DNA of 64,000 nt from Methylobacterium sp. 17Sr1-1 (GCF_003173775.1 NZ_CP029552.1:2252501-2316500), one strand, 5' to 3'; shown: positions 17,908 to 27,642, counted from the stretch's first letter. Numbers and translations are program-made. Notes: generated by a model not told the origin, from the sequence alone.

Positions 17908-18581
17908 ATCGGCCCTCTTCTGAAGGTAGACCCGCCGGACGCTTCGACATTCCCACCTCAGGACTCGGATGCCGCAGGGCCGGTCTGTCTTTGCTTAACG
18001 GTGCAACTATGATGTCGGCGGCGGAACCGCAAGGGAAAAAGAAGCAACGCCGGCCCGCGGTCAATCGCCCGGCGAAATTCTTGTTGATCCCGGTTGCAGG
18101 GAGCGGTTGTGCTGAACTCACCGTTCGCGGGGGAGCCGTCCAACTCGACCGAGAGCCGAGGCCCGGCACCATCCTCTTTGGCTTATGCCTTTCGCGCGGC
18201 AACAGCACCTTTCGGACGAGCAGAAGAACATATCTTGTTCGTAGGCGATGTCAGGCAGCAGGACTCAACCTGGCGTCAGCAACCGTGAGACGGCAAGACG
18301 TCCACCGATGGTTACAGATGCATAAAATGTTTCGCGATTTCATCATGCGCGAGCGGATCGACCGTGCACGACGCTTCGCGCGCGACCGCACTGGCGTTCC
18401 ATGTCCAAGGAATCGATTCCCGCCCATCACATGTTAGATGCAAGGCCGCCACAACCGATGGAAGCGGGCATTCCCCGGCCCGACTTGCTCCGAGGATTGC
18501 GACGCGATGCGGACTCGATCGGGGCAGGGCGCCGCCGTCTTGAACGAGCCTACTTCCCGGGAGGGCGGTCCCGCGTCGGGG
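17908..18581. other. 674-bp gap upstream of mucR, relatively AT-rich in parts
   Basis: No convincing gene. A 148-codon open frame at 17991-18437 has unlike-protein composition (Arg- and Pro-heavy, no hydrophobic pattern), and I reject it. Segments around 17990-18130 and 18300-18400 are AT-richer than the surroundings and may hold the mucR promoter and MucR binding sites; individual sites cannot be assigned by eye. Confidence 0.35.
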
Positions 18582-19718
18582 TCAGGCCGCGGCACGGCCG
18601 GCGCGCGGAGTCGGTTCCAGGGCGGCGACCGCCAGGACCTGGTCGCGCCCCCGCACCGCGTGCTCGCCGAGCGGCCGGGCCCGCACGCCGTCGGGCAGGC
18701 GCGGCAGCTTGGCCAGGAGGTCGCCGGAAATCAGCACCGGCGCGTCGAGGGTGCGGCACAGAGCCTCGAGCCGGGCGGTGACGTTCACCGCATCGCCGAA
18801 ATACGCGATCTTGTGCCGGTCGACCCCGACCTCGGCGGTGACCACAGGCCCGCCATGCAGGGCGGCGCGGATGCGCGGCACGGCGCCGAAGCGCTCCTGC
18901 CAGGCCGCCGCGTCCCGTGTCAGGCTCTCCTGGATCGCCAGCACGCAGGCGACGCAGCGCGCGCCTTGCAGGCCGCGGGCCATCGGCCAGGTGATCATCG
19001 CCATGTCGCCGATGAAGTCGTCGGTCGAGCCCTGGCAGCGCCGCACCGGCTCGGCGAGCGTCGCGAAGACCGCCCCGAGGAAGGCCTGGGTCTTCAGCGC
19101 CCCATGCGTCTCGGCATAGGCCGTCGAGCCGACGACGTCGACGAACAGGAAGATGCGCTCCTCCTCCACCGGCCGGTGGTAGCGCCCGACCAGGAGGTTG
19201 ACGAAGACCTCGGCGCCGATGAGGTCACGCATCCGCACCACGAAGACTAGGAGCGCCGAGACCGCGAGCGCGTAGACCAGCACCCGCAGCGACGGCACCA
19301 CCGCCACCGCGAAAGGCTCCGGCGTCAGGCCCGTGCTCCAGACGATCACGCCGCCGGTGGCGTGGCCCAGCGTGATCATGCCCACATAGGCGAGCTCGGC
19401 GATCGGCACGTAGAGGAAGGTCGGCAGGCGGCGCAGGCGCGCCTGGAGCCGCGGCAGCAGGGTGCCGCGCTCCATCAGCAGCGCGCAGGCGCCGATGAAG
19501 ACGCCGTGGATCGCCGCCACCAGCGGGATGCCGTTCTGGAACAGCGCGTCGTAGAGCAGGCCCGCCCCGGCGCTGAGCGCGAGGATGCCGATCCAGAACC
19601 AGGCGTGCTGCGGGATCGGCAGCCCGGCCACCCGCCAGGCCTCGGTGAGGCGCGCCGGAAAGCTGGCTTGCGCCGCCTCTCCCGATGAGCTGCGGTCGAC
19701 GGGGCCGGCTGCGGGCAC
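18582..19718 (-). CDS. Membrane-bound class III adenylate/guanylate cyclase
   Basis: Makes cyclic AMP (or GMP) from the nucleoside triphosphate. The N-terminal half has about five to six hydrophobic segments (residues 38-165). The C-terminal catalytic domain starts at VEEERIFLFVDVVGSTAYAE, with metal ligand D194 and the second metal Asp in FIGDMAMITWP (D238). The transition-state residues lie in GDAVNVTARLEAL near residue 310. The IGD...TWP variant resembles rhizobial CyaA-type cyclases. Length is 378 residues. Signal input through the membrane part is unknown. Confidence 0.85.
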   Translation of the reverse strand: MPAAGPVDRSSSGEAAQASFPARLTEAWRVAGLPIPQHAWFWIGILALSAGAGLLYDALFQNGIPLVAAIHGVFIGACALLMERGTLLPRLQARLRRLPTFLYVPIAELAYVGMITLGHATGGVIVWSTGLTPEPFAVAVVPSLRVLVYALAVSALLVFVVRMRDLIGAEVFVNLLVGRYHRPVEEERIFLFVDVVGSTAYAETHGALKTQAFLGAVFATLAEPVRRCQGSTDDFIGDMAMITWPMARGLQGARCVACVLAIQESLTRDAAAWQERFGAVPRIRAALHGGPVVTAEVGVDRHKIAYFGDAVNVTARLEALCRTLDAPVLISGDLLAKLPRLPDGVRARPLGEHAVRGRDQVLAVAALEPTPRAGRAAA

Positions 19719-19884
19719 GGTGATGGTCTCCTGGGCCGGCGCGGCTCCGGGTCCGGCCCGCGGCTTTGCGGCACTTCACCCGCCATTCGCGCCGTTTTGA
19801 GGGCATCGGCAAGGCCGAAGAGCCCGAGTCCGCGAGAGTCGCCCGGATCGCCGCGAGACTTGGTGAAGACCTCGCTGAATTCAC

Positions 19885-19910
19885 GGAACCGTCGGCTTGA
19901 CCATGGCGTT
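19885..19910 (+). promoter_or_regulatory. EcfG-type general-stress promoter
   Basis: GGAAC at 19885-19889 and CGTT at 19907-19910 are separated by exactly 17 bases, the consensus recognised by the alphaproteobacterial general-stress sigma factor EcfG under PhyR/NepR control. It lies 37 bases upstream of the start codon of the small secreted protein at 19947. Confidence 0.65.
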
Positions 19911-19946
19911 TGGAGGACGATTCACCGCTCAAGCCTGGAGACCGGC

Positions 19947-20180
19947 ATGTCCCTCCGCCTCGCCACCCTCGCGACCCTCGCCGCCCTCGTCACGGTTCCG
20001 GCCCTCGCCGAGGACGTGACGGTGATCCGTCGCGATTCCGCTCCCGTGGAGCGCAGCACCGTGATCGAGAAGCGCTCGGTCGAGTCGACCGGCTCGGTCG
20101 GCGGCTGCGAGACCAAGACCGTCAAGAAGACCAACGAGTACGGCGACAGCAAGACCGTGCACAGCGAGCGCTGCGACTAA
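19947..20180 (+). CDS. Small secreted protein with two cysteines, under an EcfG-type promoter
   Basis: A 77-residue protein. The signal peptide MSLRLATLATLAALVTVPAL with cleavage at ALA-ED leaves a mature protein of about 55 residues, rich in Thr, Val, Lys and Glu in alternating strands. Two cysteines (in GGCETKTVKKT and SERCD) probably form one disulfide. The start is the ATG at 19947 with TGGAGACC upstream; the open frame extends further up but lacks features. It is convergent with the lanmodulin-like gene and separated from it by a bidirectional terminator hairpin. Function unknown; a periplasmic stress role is inferred from the promoter. Confidence 0.7.
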   Translation: MSLRLATLATLAALVTVPALAEDVTVIRRDSAPVERSTVIEKRSVESTGSVGGCETKTVKKTNEYGDSKTVHSERCD

Positions 20181-20188
20181 TAGGAAAA

Positions 20189-20213
20189 GGGGCGGCCCGC
20201 GCCGGGCCGCCCC
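20189..20213 (+). terminator. Rho-independent-type terminator between convergent genes
   Basis: An 11-bp perfect stem (GGGGCGGCCCG, 20189-20199, with 20203-20213) and a 3-base loop. It is flanked by AAAA upstream and by ATATTTTTGTTTT downstream (20221-20233), so it can serve both converging genes. Confidence 0.75.
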
Positions 20214-20238
20214 GTTCCAGATATTTTTGTTTTAAGCC

Positions 20239-20646
20239 TTACTTCAGCAGACGCGCCAGAGCCTTGCCGGCCGGCGTCTTCATCTCCTTGGCGTCGAGCG
20301 TGCCGTCGTTGTCCGGGTCGGCCAGCTTGAAGCGGGCCTCGACCAGGGCGAGGTACTCGTTCTTGTCCAGGGTGCCGTCGTTGTCCGGATCGGCCTGCTT
20401 CATGTCCTTGCGGCTGACGCGGCCCTGCAGCTCCTTGGTGTCGAGGGTGCCGTCGGCATCCTTCTCGAGCTTGTCGAACACCGCGCCGGCCGCAGCCTTG
20501 GCCTCCGCGAGGTCGACCGTGCCGTCAGAATCCGTGTCGACCGCCGCGATGGTGCGGTCGGCCTTCGGCTTGGCCTCGGCCGAGGCGGGCAGGGCGAGCG
20601 GCGCGGCGAGGAGCGCGGCGAGCAGCAGGGTCCGGTTGAGAATCAT
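20239..20646 (-). CDS. Lanmodulin-like periplasmic EF-hand protein
   Basis: A 135-residue protein with a signal peptide (cleavage near ASA-EA) and four EF-hand loops at residues 37-48, 61-72, 86-97 and 110-121. Loop spacing is 24, 25 and 24 residues, as I recall it for lanmodulin (LanM) of Methylorubrum extorquens, and total length also matches (about 133). All four loops have Asp at position 9 and Glu at 12. Loops 3 and 4 carry the lanmodulin hallmark Pro at position 2 (DPDNDGTLDKNE, DPDNDGTLDAKE). Loop 1 is DTDSDGTVDLAE, without Pro, and loop 2 is EKDADGTLDTKE, with Glu at position 1. LanM binds lanthanides with picomolar affinity in the periplasm. This homologue probably binds lanthanides too, but two loops are altered; calcium binding remains possible. 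Confidence 0.85.
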   Translation of the reverse strand: MILNRTLLLAALLAAPLALPASAEAKPKADRTIAAVDTDSDGTVDLAEAKAAAGAVFDKLEKDADGTLDTKELQGRVSRKDMKQADPDNDGTLDKNEYLALVEARFKLADPDNDGTLDAKEMKTPAGKALARLLK

Positions 20647-20792
20647 GGGAAAGCTCCGTTCCTGAAGGCCGGGCGCCCGATTCTGTCAGGCGACCCACCC
20701 GGGATAATCTGGCAATCCGATACCTACCCGCACGGCGAAGGTTTGCAAGCCGGATTCACGCTGGGGCAGGAGCCGGCTCGCGGGGAGGGCTT

Positions 20793-22115
20793 TCAGGCCT
20801 CCACCTTCTCGGCGAGGATCTTGTCGACCCGGCGCCCGTCCATGTCGACGACCTCGAAGTGCCAGCCGCCGCGCTCGAACCCGTCGCCGGCGGTGGGGAT
20901 GCGGCCGAGCTGGAAGATCACGAAGCCGGCGAGCGTGGAAAAGTCGTCGGTGTCGGGGCGTTCGGTGAGGCCGAGGCGCTCGAACGCCTCCATCGCCGGC
21001 ATCATGCCGTCGATCAGGAGCGAGCCGTCCTGGCGCTCGACCACCATCGGCTCGTCGTCGTCGGTCTCCGGGATGTCGCCGGCGATCGCCTCGAGGAGGT
21101 CGGTCTGGGTGACGATGCCCTCGAGGTCGCCGTACTCGTCGACGACGATCGCCATCCGGACCGGCTTGGCCTTGAAGGTTTCGAGCACCCGCAGGATCGG
21201 CATGCCCTCGTGCACGACGATCGGCTCGCGGATGATCGCGTCGAGGTTGATCGGCGCCCCGTCGAGGAGCTGGTTGAGCACGTCCTGCTTGCGCAGAACG
21301 CCGATGATCTCGTGGATCTCGCCCCGGCTCGCTACCAACTGCTCGTGGCGGCAGGCCCGGATCGTCTCCAGCACCGCCTCGCGCGGGTCGTCGACGTCGA
21401 TCCAGTCGACCTCGTGGCGCGGGGTCATGATGTCCCGCACCCGCCTTTCGCCGATGCCGAAGATGCGCTGCACCGCCGCCTGCTGCGCCTCCTGGATCAG
21501 GCCGGCCTCCTGGCTCGCCGCGACGAGCAGCGACAATTCGGCGGTGGAGTGCAGCGAGCCCTCGCCGGAGCCCGGCTGCAACCCGCACAGGCGCAGCACG
21601 CCGTTGCCCAAGCCGTTGAGGAACGAGATCGCCGGGCGGAACACCAGCAGGAACAGGCGCAAGGGGCGCACGATGGCGAGCGCCGTGCGCTCGCTGCGCT
21701 GAAGCGCCAGGCTCTTGGGCGCCAGTTCGCCCAGCACGATGTGCAGCGAGGTGATGACCACGAAGGAGAGCACCACCGCGATGGCGTGGGCCCCGGCCGT
21801 GCTCGCGCCCTGCGGCAGGAAGGCGAGCAGGGGCTCGATCAGGTGGGCCAGGGCCGGCTCGCCGACCCAGCCGAGGGCGAGCGACGAGATGGTGATGCCG
21901 AGCTGCGTGGCCGCGAGATGCGAATCCAGGCTGTCGACCGCCCGTTGCAGGGCGCCGGCATTGGCCCGCTTCTCGGCGACGAGCTCCTGGACCCGGCTGC
22001 GCCGGACCGCCACCAGGGCGAACTCGGCCGCAACGAAGAACCCGTTCGCGAAGACCAGGAACACGATGGCGAACAGGCCGAGGCCCGTCCCCCAAGGACT
22101 GTCGGAGAAAATCAC
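20793..22115 (-). CDS. CorC/HlyC family (CNNM domain and CBS) membrane protein
   Basis: An N-terminal DUF21/CNNM transmembrane domain (about residues 1-195, with FVAAEFALVAVRRSRVQEL) is followed by a CBS pair (about 215-335, with MTPRHEVDWIDVDD and DEYGDLEGIVTQTDLLEAI) and a C-terminal CorC_HlyC transporter-associated domain. Often labelled hemolysin, this family is linked to magnesium and cobalt handling or efflux. Length is 440 residues, normal. The ATG at 22115 gives a typical short N-terminus before the first membrane segment. Confidence 0.88.
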   Translation of the reverse strand: MIFSDSPWGTGLGLFAIVFLVFANGFFVAAEFALVAVRRSRVQELVAEKRANAGALQRAVDSLDSHLAATQLGITISSLALGWVGEPALAHLIEPLLAFLPQGASTAGAHAIAVVLSFVVITSLHIVLGELAPKSLALQRSERTALAIVRPLRLFLLVFRPAISFLNGLGNGVLRLCGLQPGSGEGSLHSTAELSLLVAASQEAGLIQEAQQAAVQRIFGIGERRVRDIMTPRHEVDWIDVDDPREAVLETIRACRHEQLVASRGEIHEIIGVLRKQDVLNQLLDGAPINLDAIIREPIVVHEGMPILRVLETFKAKPVRMAIVVDEYGDLEGIVTQTDLLEAIAGDIPETDDDEPMVVERQDGSLLIDGMMPAMEAFERLGLTERPDTDDFSTLAGFVIFQLGRIPTAGDGFERGGWHFEVVDMDGRRVDKILAEKVEA

Positions 22116-22386
22116 CGCCTCCCGTGGCGCGACCGGCCGCTCCCGGGCTCGGGCGCGACCGGCCCCCTCATAGCAAGTCTGTCCCCCGGAGCCTATCCGT
22201 CAGACGGCGCGACCGCGCGATCCTCCACGGCCGATGCCGCCGAGTAAGCGGATGAAGCTCTCCCATCCTTTCGCGGCGCAACATCTGGCTTCGACCCGCG
22301 GTTTCTGCTAGGCGCGCCCGAAATTCCTGCGCCGGCTCGGTGTCCGTCCCGTGCCCGCCCCCACGACCGAAAGACTTAGGTTCACC

Positions 22387-23988
22387 ATGGCGAGCGACCT
22401 TTCCCGCATCTCCCGCGCGCTCCTCTCCGTCTCGGACAAGACCGGGCTGGTGGAGTTCGCGCGTGCGCTCGCCGCCCGCGGCGTCACCCTGGTCTCGACC
22501 GGCGGCACCCACCGGACCCTCACCGAGGCGGGGCTCACCGTCACGGAGGTCTCCGACCTCACCGGCTTCCCCGAAATGATGGACGGTCGGGTCAAGACCC
22601 TGCATCCGGGCGTGCATGGCGGGCTGCTCGCCATCCGCGACAACCCGGAGCACCAGGCCGCCATGCTGGCCCACGGCATCGCGGCGATCGATCTCCTCGT
22701 CGTCAACCTCTACCCGTTCGAGGCGACGCTGGCGGCGGGCAAGCCGGCGGCCGAGTGCATCGAGAACATCGACATCGGCGGCCCGGCGATGATCCGCGCG
22801 GCGGCCAAGAACCACAAGGACGTGGCGGTCGTGGTCGACGTCGCCGATTACGGCGCCGTGCTCGCCGACATCGACGCCCATGACGGCGCCGTCACCTTCG
22901 CGACCCGCCGGCGGCTCGCCCAGAAGGCCTATGCCCGCACCGCCTCCTACGACGCCGCCATCTCGACCTGGCTCGCCGGCGAGATCGAAGCGGCACCGGA
23001 GAGCCAGACCTTCCGGGCGCTCGGCGGGACCCTGGCGCAGGGCCTGCGCTACGGCGAGAACCCGCACATGAAGGCCGCGTTCTACCGCACCGCCGGCGCC
23101 CCGCGCCCGGGCGTCGCGACCGCGCGCCAGCTCCAGGGCAAGGAGCTGTCCTTCAACAACCTGAACGACACGGACGCCGCCTACGAGGCGGTGAGCGAGT
23201 TCGATCCCGCCCGCGCCGCCGCGGTGGTGATCGTCAAGCACGCCAACCCGTGCGGCGTGGCGGAAGGCGCGAGCCTTCTGGAGGCCTACGAGCGGGCGCT
23301 GCGCTGCGATCCGGTCTCGGCCTTCGGCGGCATCGTGGCGCTCAACCGCACGCTCGACGCCGAGGCGGCGAAGAAGATCGTCGAGATCTTCACGGAAGTC
23401 ATCATCGCGCCCGATGCCACCGAGGAGGCGGCCGCGATCGTCGCAGGGAAAAAGAACCTGCGCCTGCTCACCGCCGGCGGCATCGCCGATCCCCGCGCGC
23501 CCGGCCAGGCCTGGCGGACCGTGGCGGGCGGCTTCCTGGTGCAGGACCGCGACAACGCCGTCGTCGACGACATGCCGCTCAAGGTGGTGACGAAGCGCGC
23601 GCCGACCGAGGCCGAGCTGTCGGATCTGCGCTTCGCCTTCCGGGTCGCCAAGCACGTCAAGTCGAACGCCATCGTGTATGCCAAGGACGGCGCCACGGTC
23701 GGCATCGGCGCCGGGCAGATGTCGCGGGTCGATTCCTCGCGCATCGCCGCCTGGAAGGCCGCCGAGGCCGCCAAGGCCGCCGGGCTGCCCGAGAGCCTCG
23801 CCCGCGGCGCCGTGGTGGCCTCGGACGCGTTCTTCCCCTTCGCCGACGGCCTGCTCGCCGCGGCCGAGGCGGGCGCCACGGCGGTGATCCAGCCCGGCGG
23901 CTCGATGCGCGACGACGAGGTGATCCGTGCCGCCGACGAGGCCGGCCTCGCCATGGTGCTCACCGGCCACCGCCACTTCCGGCACTGA
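22387..23988 (+). CDS. purH: Bifunctional AICAR formyltransferase/IMP cyclohydrolase
   Basis: Catalyses the last two steps of IMP synthesis. The IMP cyclohydrolase (MGS-like) domain occupies about residues 1-190 ([38 protein letters not shown]). The AICAR transformylase domain follows ([35 protein letters not shown]). Length is 533 residues against about 529 in E. coli. I chose ATG 22387, which starts [20 protein letters not shown]; a GTG at 22351 would add 12 residues. Confidence 0.96.
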   Translation: MASDLSRISRALLSVSDKTGLVEFARALAARGVTLVSTGGTHRTLTEAGLTVTEVSDLTGFPEMMDGRVKTLHPGVHGGLLAIRDNPEHQAAMLAHGIAAIDLLVVNLYPFEATLAAGKPAAECIENIDIGGPAMIRAAAKNHKDVAVVVDVADYGAVLADIDAHDGAVTFATRRRLAQKAYARTASYDAAISTWLAGEIEAAPESQTFRALGGTLAQGLRYGENPHMKAAFYRTAGAPRPGVATARQLQGKELSFNNLNDTDAAYEAVSEFDPARAAAVVIVKHANPCGVAEGASLLEAYERALRCDPVSAFGGIVALNRTLDAEAAKKIVEIFTEVIIAPDATEEAAAIVAGKKNLRLLTAGGIADPRAPGQAWRTVAGGFLVQDRDNAVVDDMPLKVVTKRAPTEAELSDLRFAFRVAKHVKSNAIVYAKDGATVGIGAGQMSRVDSSRIAAWKAAEAAKAAGLPESLARGAVVASDAFFPFADGLLAAAEAGATAVIQPGGSMRDDEVIRAADEAGLAMVLTGHRHFRH

Positions 23989-24071
23989 CACGCCCCAGCC
24001 GGCCCGTTGACCGACGGGCCGGCCTCGGCCAAGCCTCGCCGGAGCGTGACGACAGGCAAGGCTTTGCAAGG

Positions 24072-25355
24072 ATGCGGCTGGACGAACACCCCCTGCGGGC
24101 GCGGGTGCTGGCGGAGGTTCACGCCCGGCCCTTCACCCCGGTCAAGACGCCGCGCCGCTTCCTGCACTACGCCTTCCTGACCGACGGCGAGGCCGCCTCG
24201 GCCGACCGCGACGCGCTGGAGGCCTACTGCACCGGCCTCGGCCATCCGGGCCCGACGCCCGGCGCCAAGCAGCACCGGGTGGTCTTTTCCGGCGCGATCC
24301 TGCGCTGGGAGAGCCACAGCGAGTTCACCACCTATACCTGGGAATACGGCGACGCCCTCGGCCACGCCTTCCAGCCTCAGCCCGACGCGCTCGAGGGCGC
24401 GATGGGGGAGGTGGCCCAGCCCGGCCCGCTCCTGGTCGCGGTCGACCTGCACCTCCTGCCGGCCGTCGACGGCGGGCTGCCGTCCGAGATCGTCTCGACC
24501 TTCAACGCCGCCTCGCTCGCCATGGCGGAGGCCGAGAGCGGGGCGGCGGTGATCGCCACCGACTTCCAGCCCGATCCCCACGGCTACGTCCGCATCGTCG
24601 TCGCCGACCGGCGGCTGAGCCGGCTCGGCGCGGGGGCCCTGGTGCAGCGCCTGCTCGAGATCGAGACCTACCGCACGCTGGCGCTCCTCGGCCTGCCGGA
24701 GGCGCAGAGCTTGGGGCCGACGATCCGGCACATCGAGACCGAGCTGCCCACCCTGATGGAGGCGATGCGCACCAGCGAGGGTTTCGCCGAGAACCACGCC
24801 CTCCTCGACCGGCTGATCGCCCTCGCGGCCGAGCTCGAGGCCGGGTCGTCGCGCACGATGTTCCGCTTCGGCGCGACCCGCGCCTACGACGAGCTGGTGC
24901 GCCTGCGCCTGACCGCGGCGGCGGAGCACGCGTTGCCCGGGCAGACCAGCTGGTCGATGTTCCTCAACCGGCGCTACAACCCGGCGATCCGGACCTGCCT
25001 GGTGATCGCCGAGCGCCAGGACCTGCTCTCCCGCCGCCTCGCCCGTGCCGCGCAGATGCTGCGCACCCGGGTCGACATCGAGCTGGAGCGCCAGAACCAG
25101 GCCCAGCTCCAGGCGATGAACGACCGGGTGCGGCTGCAATTGCGCCTGCAGCAGACCGTCGAGGGCCTGTCGGTCGCGGCGATCACCTACTACGTCGCGA
25201 GCCTCGTCCACCACGTCCTGGAGGGTGCGCACCATGCCGGCCTGCCGGTGGACGCGACGATCGGGACGGCCGTGGCGGTGCCGCTGGTGCTGGTGGGGGT
25301 GTGGTGGACGGTCAGGCGGATCCGGCGGATGCATGCGGAGCCGGGCGGGCATTGA
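24072..25355 (+). CDS. DUF3422 family membrane protein
   Basis: A 427-residue protein beginning MRLDEHPLRARVLAEVHARP, the characteristic N-terminus of the DUF3422 family. A long soluble part (about 1-360), partly helical in its second half, precedes two C-terminal membrane segments (VAAITYYVASLVHHVL and TAVAVPLVLVGVWWTV). The family is widespread in Proteobacteria without known function; the architecture (cytoplasmic coiled domain plus C-terminal membrane hairpin) recalls CorA-like or signalling proteins, but that is only a similarity of layout. It starts 83 bases after purH and may be cotranscribed with it. Confidence 0.8.
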   Translation: MRLDEHPLRARVLAEVHARPFTPVKTPRRFLHYAFLTDGEAASADRDALEAYCTGLGHPGPTPGAKQHRVVFSGAILRWESHSEFTTYTWEYGDALGHAFQPQPDALEGAMGEVAQPGPLLVAVDLHLLPAVDGGLPSEIVSTFNAASLAMAEAESGAAVIATDFQPDPHGYVRIVVADRRLSRLGAGALVQRLLEIETYRTLALLGLPEAQSLGPTIRHIETELPTLMEAMRTSEGFAENHALLDRLIALAAELEAGSSRTMFRFGATRAYDELVRLRLTAAAEHALPGQTSWSMFLNRRYNPAIRTCLVIAERQDLLSRRLARAAQMLRTRVDIELERQNQAQLQAMNDRVRLQLRLQQTVEGLSVAAITYYVASLVHHVLEGAHHAGLPVDATIGTAVAVPLVLVGVWWTVRRIRRMHAEPGGH

Positions 25356-25409
25356 GAGGCCAGCTCCGTTCCGCTGCCTGCCTCACGAGACGCTGCTCGT
25401 AAGCCGAAC

Positions 25410-25575
25410 CCTTTTCCGGACGACTGAAGCGTGAGCGGAAGGAGATCCGGAATCCAGCATGAAAAGTCGCGAAGCGTCTTTATGTCTGCAACGTTGCAAA
25501 GATGGAGCCGCTTCGCGGCACTTCTCTCATGGATCCCGGATCTCCTTCCGCTGGCGCTTCAGTCGTCCGGGAAAG
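25410..25575. repeat. 166-bp near-perfect palindrome in a convergent gap
   Basis: Centred between 25492 and 25493 on the exact palindrome TGCAACGTTGCA. The left half (25410-25492) matches the reverse complement of the right half (25493-25575) over almost its whole length, with a few mismatches and small indels. The outer 41-bp arms (25416-25456 and 25530-25571) share about 38 positions. It lies between the stops of the DUF3422 gene and actP, so it could terminate both, or be a MITE-like element or repeat remnant. No ORF is inside. Confidence 0.7.
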
Positions 25576-25648
25576 GGGGAGAGAAACGAAGCTCTCCTTG
25601 AACAATCTGGAAAAGGGACGGCGACCACCGCCGCCGCCCCTCGCCCCA

Positions 25649-27337
25649 TCAATGCGCGTGCGCGCCCGCCGCTCCGATGCCGGTCTCGGAGCGCACGTAC
25701 TGCGCCTCGAAGGCCGCCCGCTCGCGTTTCGCCCGGGCGGAGTTGTCGATCTTCGAGACCGCCCAGATGCCGAGGAACGCCAGCGGCATCGAGAACAGGG
25801 CCGGGTTGTCGTAGGGGAAGAGCGCCGCCGGATGACCGAAGGTGGTGACCCACACGGCCTTCGACAGCACCACCATCACCACCGCGCTGACGAGGCCGAT
25901 CAGGCCGCCGACGAGGGCGCCGAGCGTCGTGGTGCCCTTCCACAGGATCGACATCGCGAGCACCGGGAAGTTGCAGCTCGCCGCCACCGCGAAGGCGAGG
26001 CCGACCATGAAGGCGACGTTCTGGTTCTCGAACACGTAGCCGAGATAGATCGCCACGATGCCGATCACGACCGCCGAGATCTTCGACAGCCGCACCTCGC
26101 CGGCCTCGGTGGTGCGCCCGCGGGCGAAGACCTGGGCGTAGAGGTCGTGGCTGACCGCCGAGGCGCCGGCGAGCGTCAGGCCGGCCACCACCGCCAGGAT
26201 GGTCGCGAAGGCCACCGCCGAGATGAAGCCGAGGAAGAGCGAGCCGCCGGTGGCGTTGGCGAGGTGCACCGCCGCCATGTTGGAGCCGCCCAGCAGCCCG
26301 GTGATCCGGTCGTAGGCGCCGTTCGCCCCGGCCTTGAAGTAGCTCGGATCGCCCATCAGGAAGGTGATGGCGCCGAAGCCGATGATGAAGGTGAGGATGT
26401 AGAAGTAGGCGATCAGGCCGGTGGCGTAGAACACCGACTTGCGGGCCGCCTGCGCGTCCGACACGGTGAAGAAGCGCATCAGGATGTGGGGCAGGCCGGC
26501 GGTGCCGAACATGAGGCCGATGCCCAGCGAGATCGCCGAGACCGGATCGGCGACGAGGCCGCCCGGCGCCATGATCGCCTCGTGCTTGGGATGCTCGGCG
26601 ACGGCCGCCGCGAACAGGGCCTCCGGGTTGAAGCCGTAGCGCCACAGCACGGCAAGCGCCATGAACGAGGCGCCGGCGAGCAGGAGACAGGCCTTGATGA
26701 TCTGCACCCAGGTCGTCGCCTTCATGCCGCCGAAGGCGACGTAGACGATCATCAGGATGCCGACCGCGATGATCGCCGTGAGGTAGTCGAGGCCGAACAG
26801 GAGCTGGATCAGCTTGCCGGCACCGACCATCTGGGCGATCAGGTAGAAGGCCACCACGACGAGCGTGCCGGTCGCCGACAGGATGCGGATCCGGGTCTGG
26901 TCGAGGCGGAAGCTCGCGACGTCGGCGAAGGTGAACTTGCCGAGATTGCGCAGGCGCTCGGCGATCAGGAACAGCACGATCGGCCAGCCGACCAGGAAGC
27001 CGATCGAGTAGATCAGCCCGTCGAAGCCCGACGAGAACACCAGCCCCGAGATGCCGAGGAACGAAGCCGCCGACATGTAGTCGCCGGCGATGGCGAGCGC
27101 GTTCTGGCCGGCCGAGATGCCGCCGCCAGCGGCGTAGAAGTCGGCCGCCGATTTCGAGCCCGCGGCGGCCTTGTAGGTGATGCCCAGCGTGGCCAGCACG
27201 AAGAGCAGGAACATCGCGACGGCGGTCCAGTTCGTCGCCTGCTTCTGCACGGCACCGAGGTCGGGACCGGCGGCGTAGGCCACGCCCGCCCCGAGGAGCG
27301 TGAGGGTGGTGACGAGGGCGATGCGACGCGCGGTCAT
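25649..27337 (-). CDS. actP: Cation/acetate symporter ActP
   Basis: Sodium:solute symporter family protein that imports acetate and related short monocarboxylates. The N-terminal signal-like segment ([20 protein letters not shown]) is followed by about 13 membrane segments. The typical SSS motifs [14 protein letters not shown] and [15 protein letters not shown] are present. Length is 562 residues; E. coli ActP has 549. The start overlaps the end of yjcH by 4 bases. With acs upstream on the same strand, the set forms an acetate uptake and activation module. Confidence 0.94.
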   Translation of the reverse strand: MTARRIALVTTLTLLGAGVAYAAGPDLGAVQKQATNWTAVAMFLLFVLATLGITYKAAAGSKSAADFYAAGGGISAGQNALAIAGDYMSAASFLGISGLVFSSGFDGLIYSIGFLVGWPIVLFLIAERLRNLGKFTFADVASFRLDQTRIRILSATGTLVVVAFYLIAQMVGAGKLIQLLFGLDYLTAIIAVGILMIVYVAFGGMKATTWVQIIKACLLLAGASFMALAVLWRYGFNPEALFAAAVAEHPKHEAIMAPGGLVADPVSAISLGIGLMFGTAGLPHILMRFFTVSDAQAARKSVFYATGLIAYFYILTFIIGFGAITFLMGDPSYFKAGANGAYDRITGLLGGSNMAAVHLANATGGSLFLGFISAVAFATILAVVAGLTLAGASAVSHDLYAQVFARGRTTEAGEVRLSKISAVVIGIVAIYLGYVFENQNVAFMVGLAFAVAASCNFPVLAMSILWKGTTTLGALVGGLIGLVSAVVMVVLSKAVWVTTFGHPAALFPYDNPALFSMPLAFLGIWAVSKIDNSARAKRERAAFEAQYVRSETGIGAAGAHAH

Positions 27338-27642
27338 CGGCCGAGCTCCCGGTTGAGGTCCCGCGTCAGGTCGTCGAAGCGGCCGTTGGCCCGGGCGACG
27401 TAGATGCCCGTGAGCACGAAGGCCGAGACGATGACGACGAGGCCGAGCACGATGCCGAGCGAGGTCACGCCGGAGCCGATCTTCGTCGCCATCAGGCCGT
27501 GCGCGAAGGCGACCAGCATGATGAAGACGAGGTAGATCGCCAGCATCGCGCCGGACAGGACCCAGCCGAAGCGGGTGCGTTCGGCTACGAGTTGGCGGAA
27601 TTTAGGGCTCGCGAGAACCCGTGCGGTGTCTGCCCCTGCCAT
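27334..27642 (-). CDS. yjcH: DUF485 membrane protein YjcH
   Basis: A 102-residue protein with two membrane segments ([20 protein letters not shown] and a second around [20 protein letters not shown]), the DUF485 family that nearly always precedes actP. The motif [16 protein letters not shown] near the N-terminus is conserved. The ATG at 27642 is preceded on its strand by GGGAGG; the open frame upstream is not conserved. Overlap with actP is 4 bases. Its role is probably assembly or modulation of ActP; direct evidence is lacking. Confidence 0.9.
   Translation of the reverse strand: MAGADTARVLASPKFRQLVAERTRFGWVLSGAMLAIYLVFIMLVAFAHGLMATKIGSGVTSLGIVLGLVVIVSAFVLTGIYVARANGRFDDLTRDLNRELGR

Noticed and set aside
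17991..18437. A 148-codon ORF upstream of mucR
   Set aside because: Composition unlike a protein, no ribosome-binding site, no motif; the region fits a regulatory gap better.
20239..20646. A plain calcium-binding calmodulin-like protein
   Set aside because: Spacing of loops, Pro2 in two loops and Asp9 in all four point to the lanmodulin family; calcium binding alone is less likely but not excluded.
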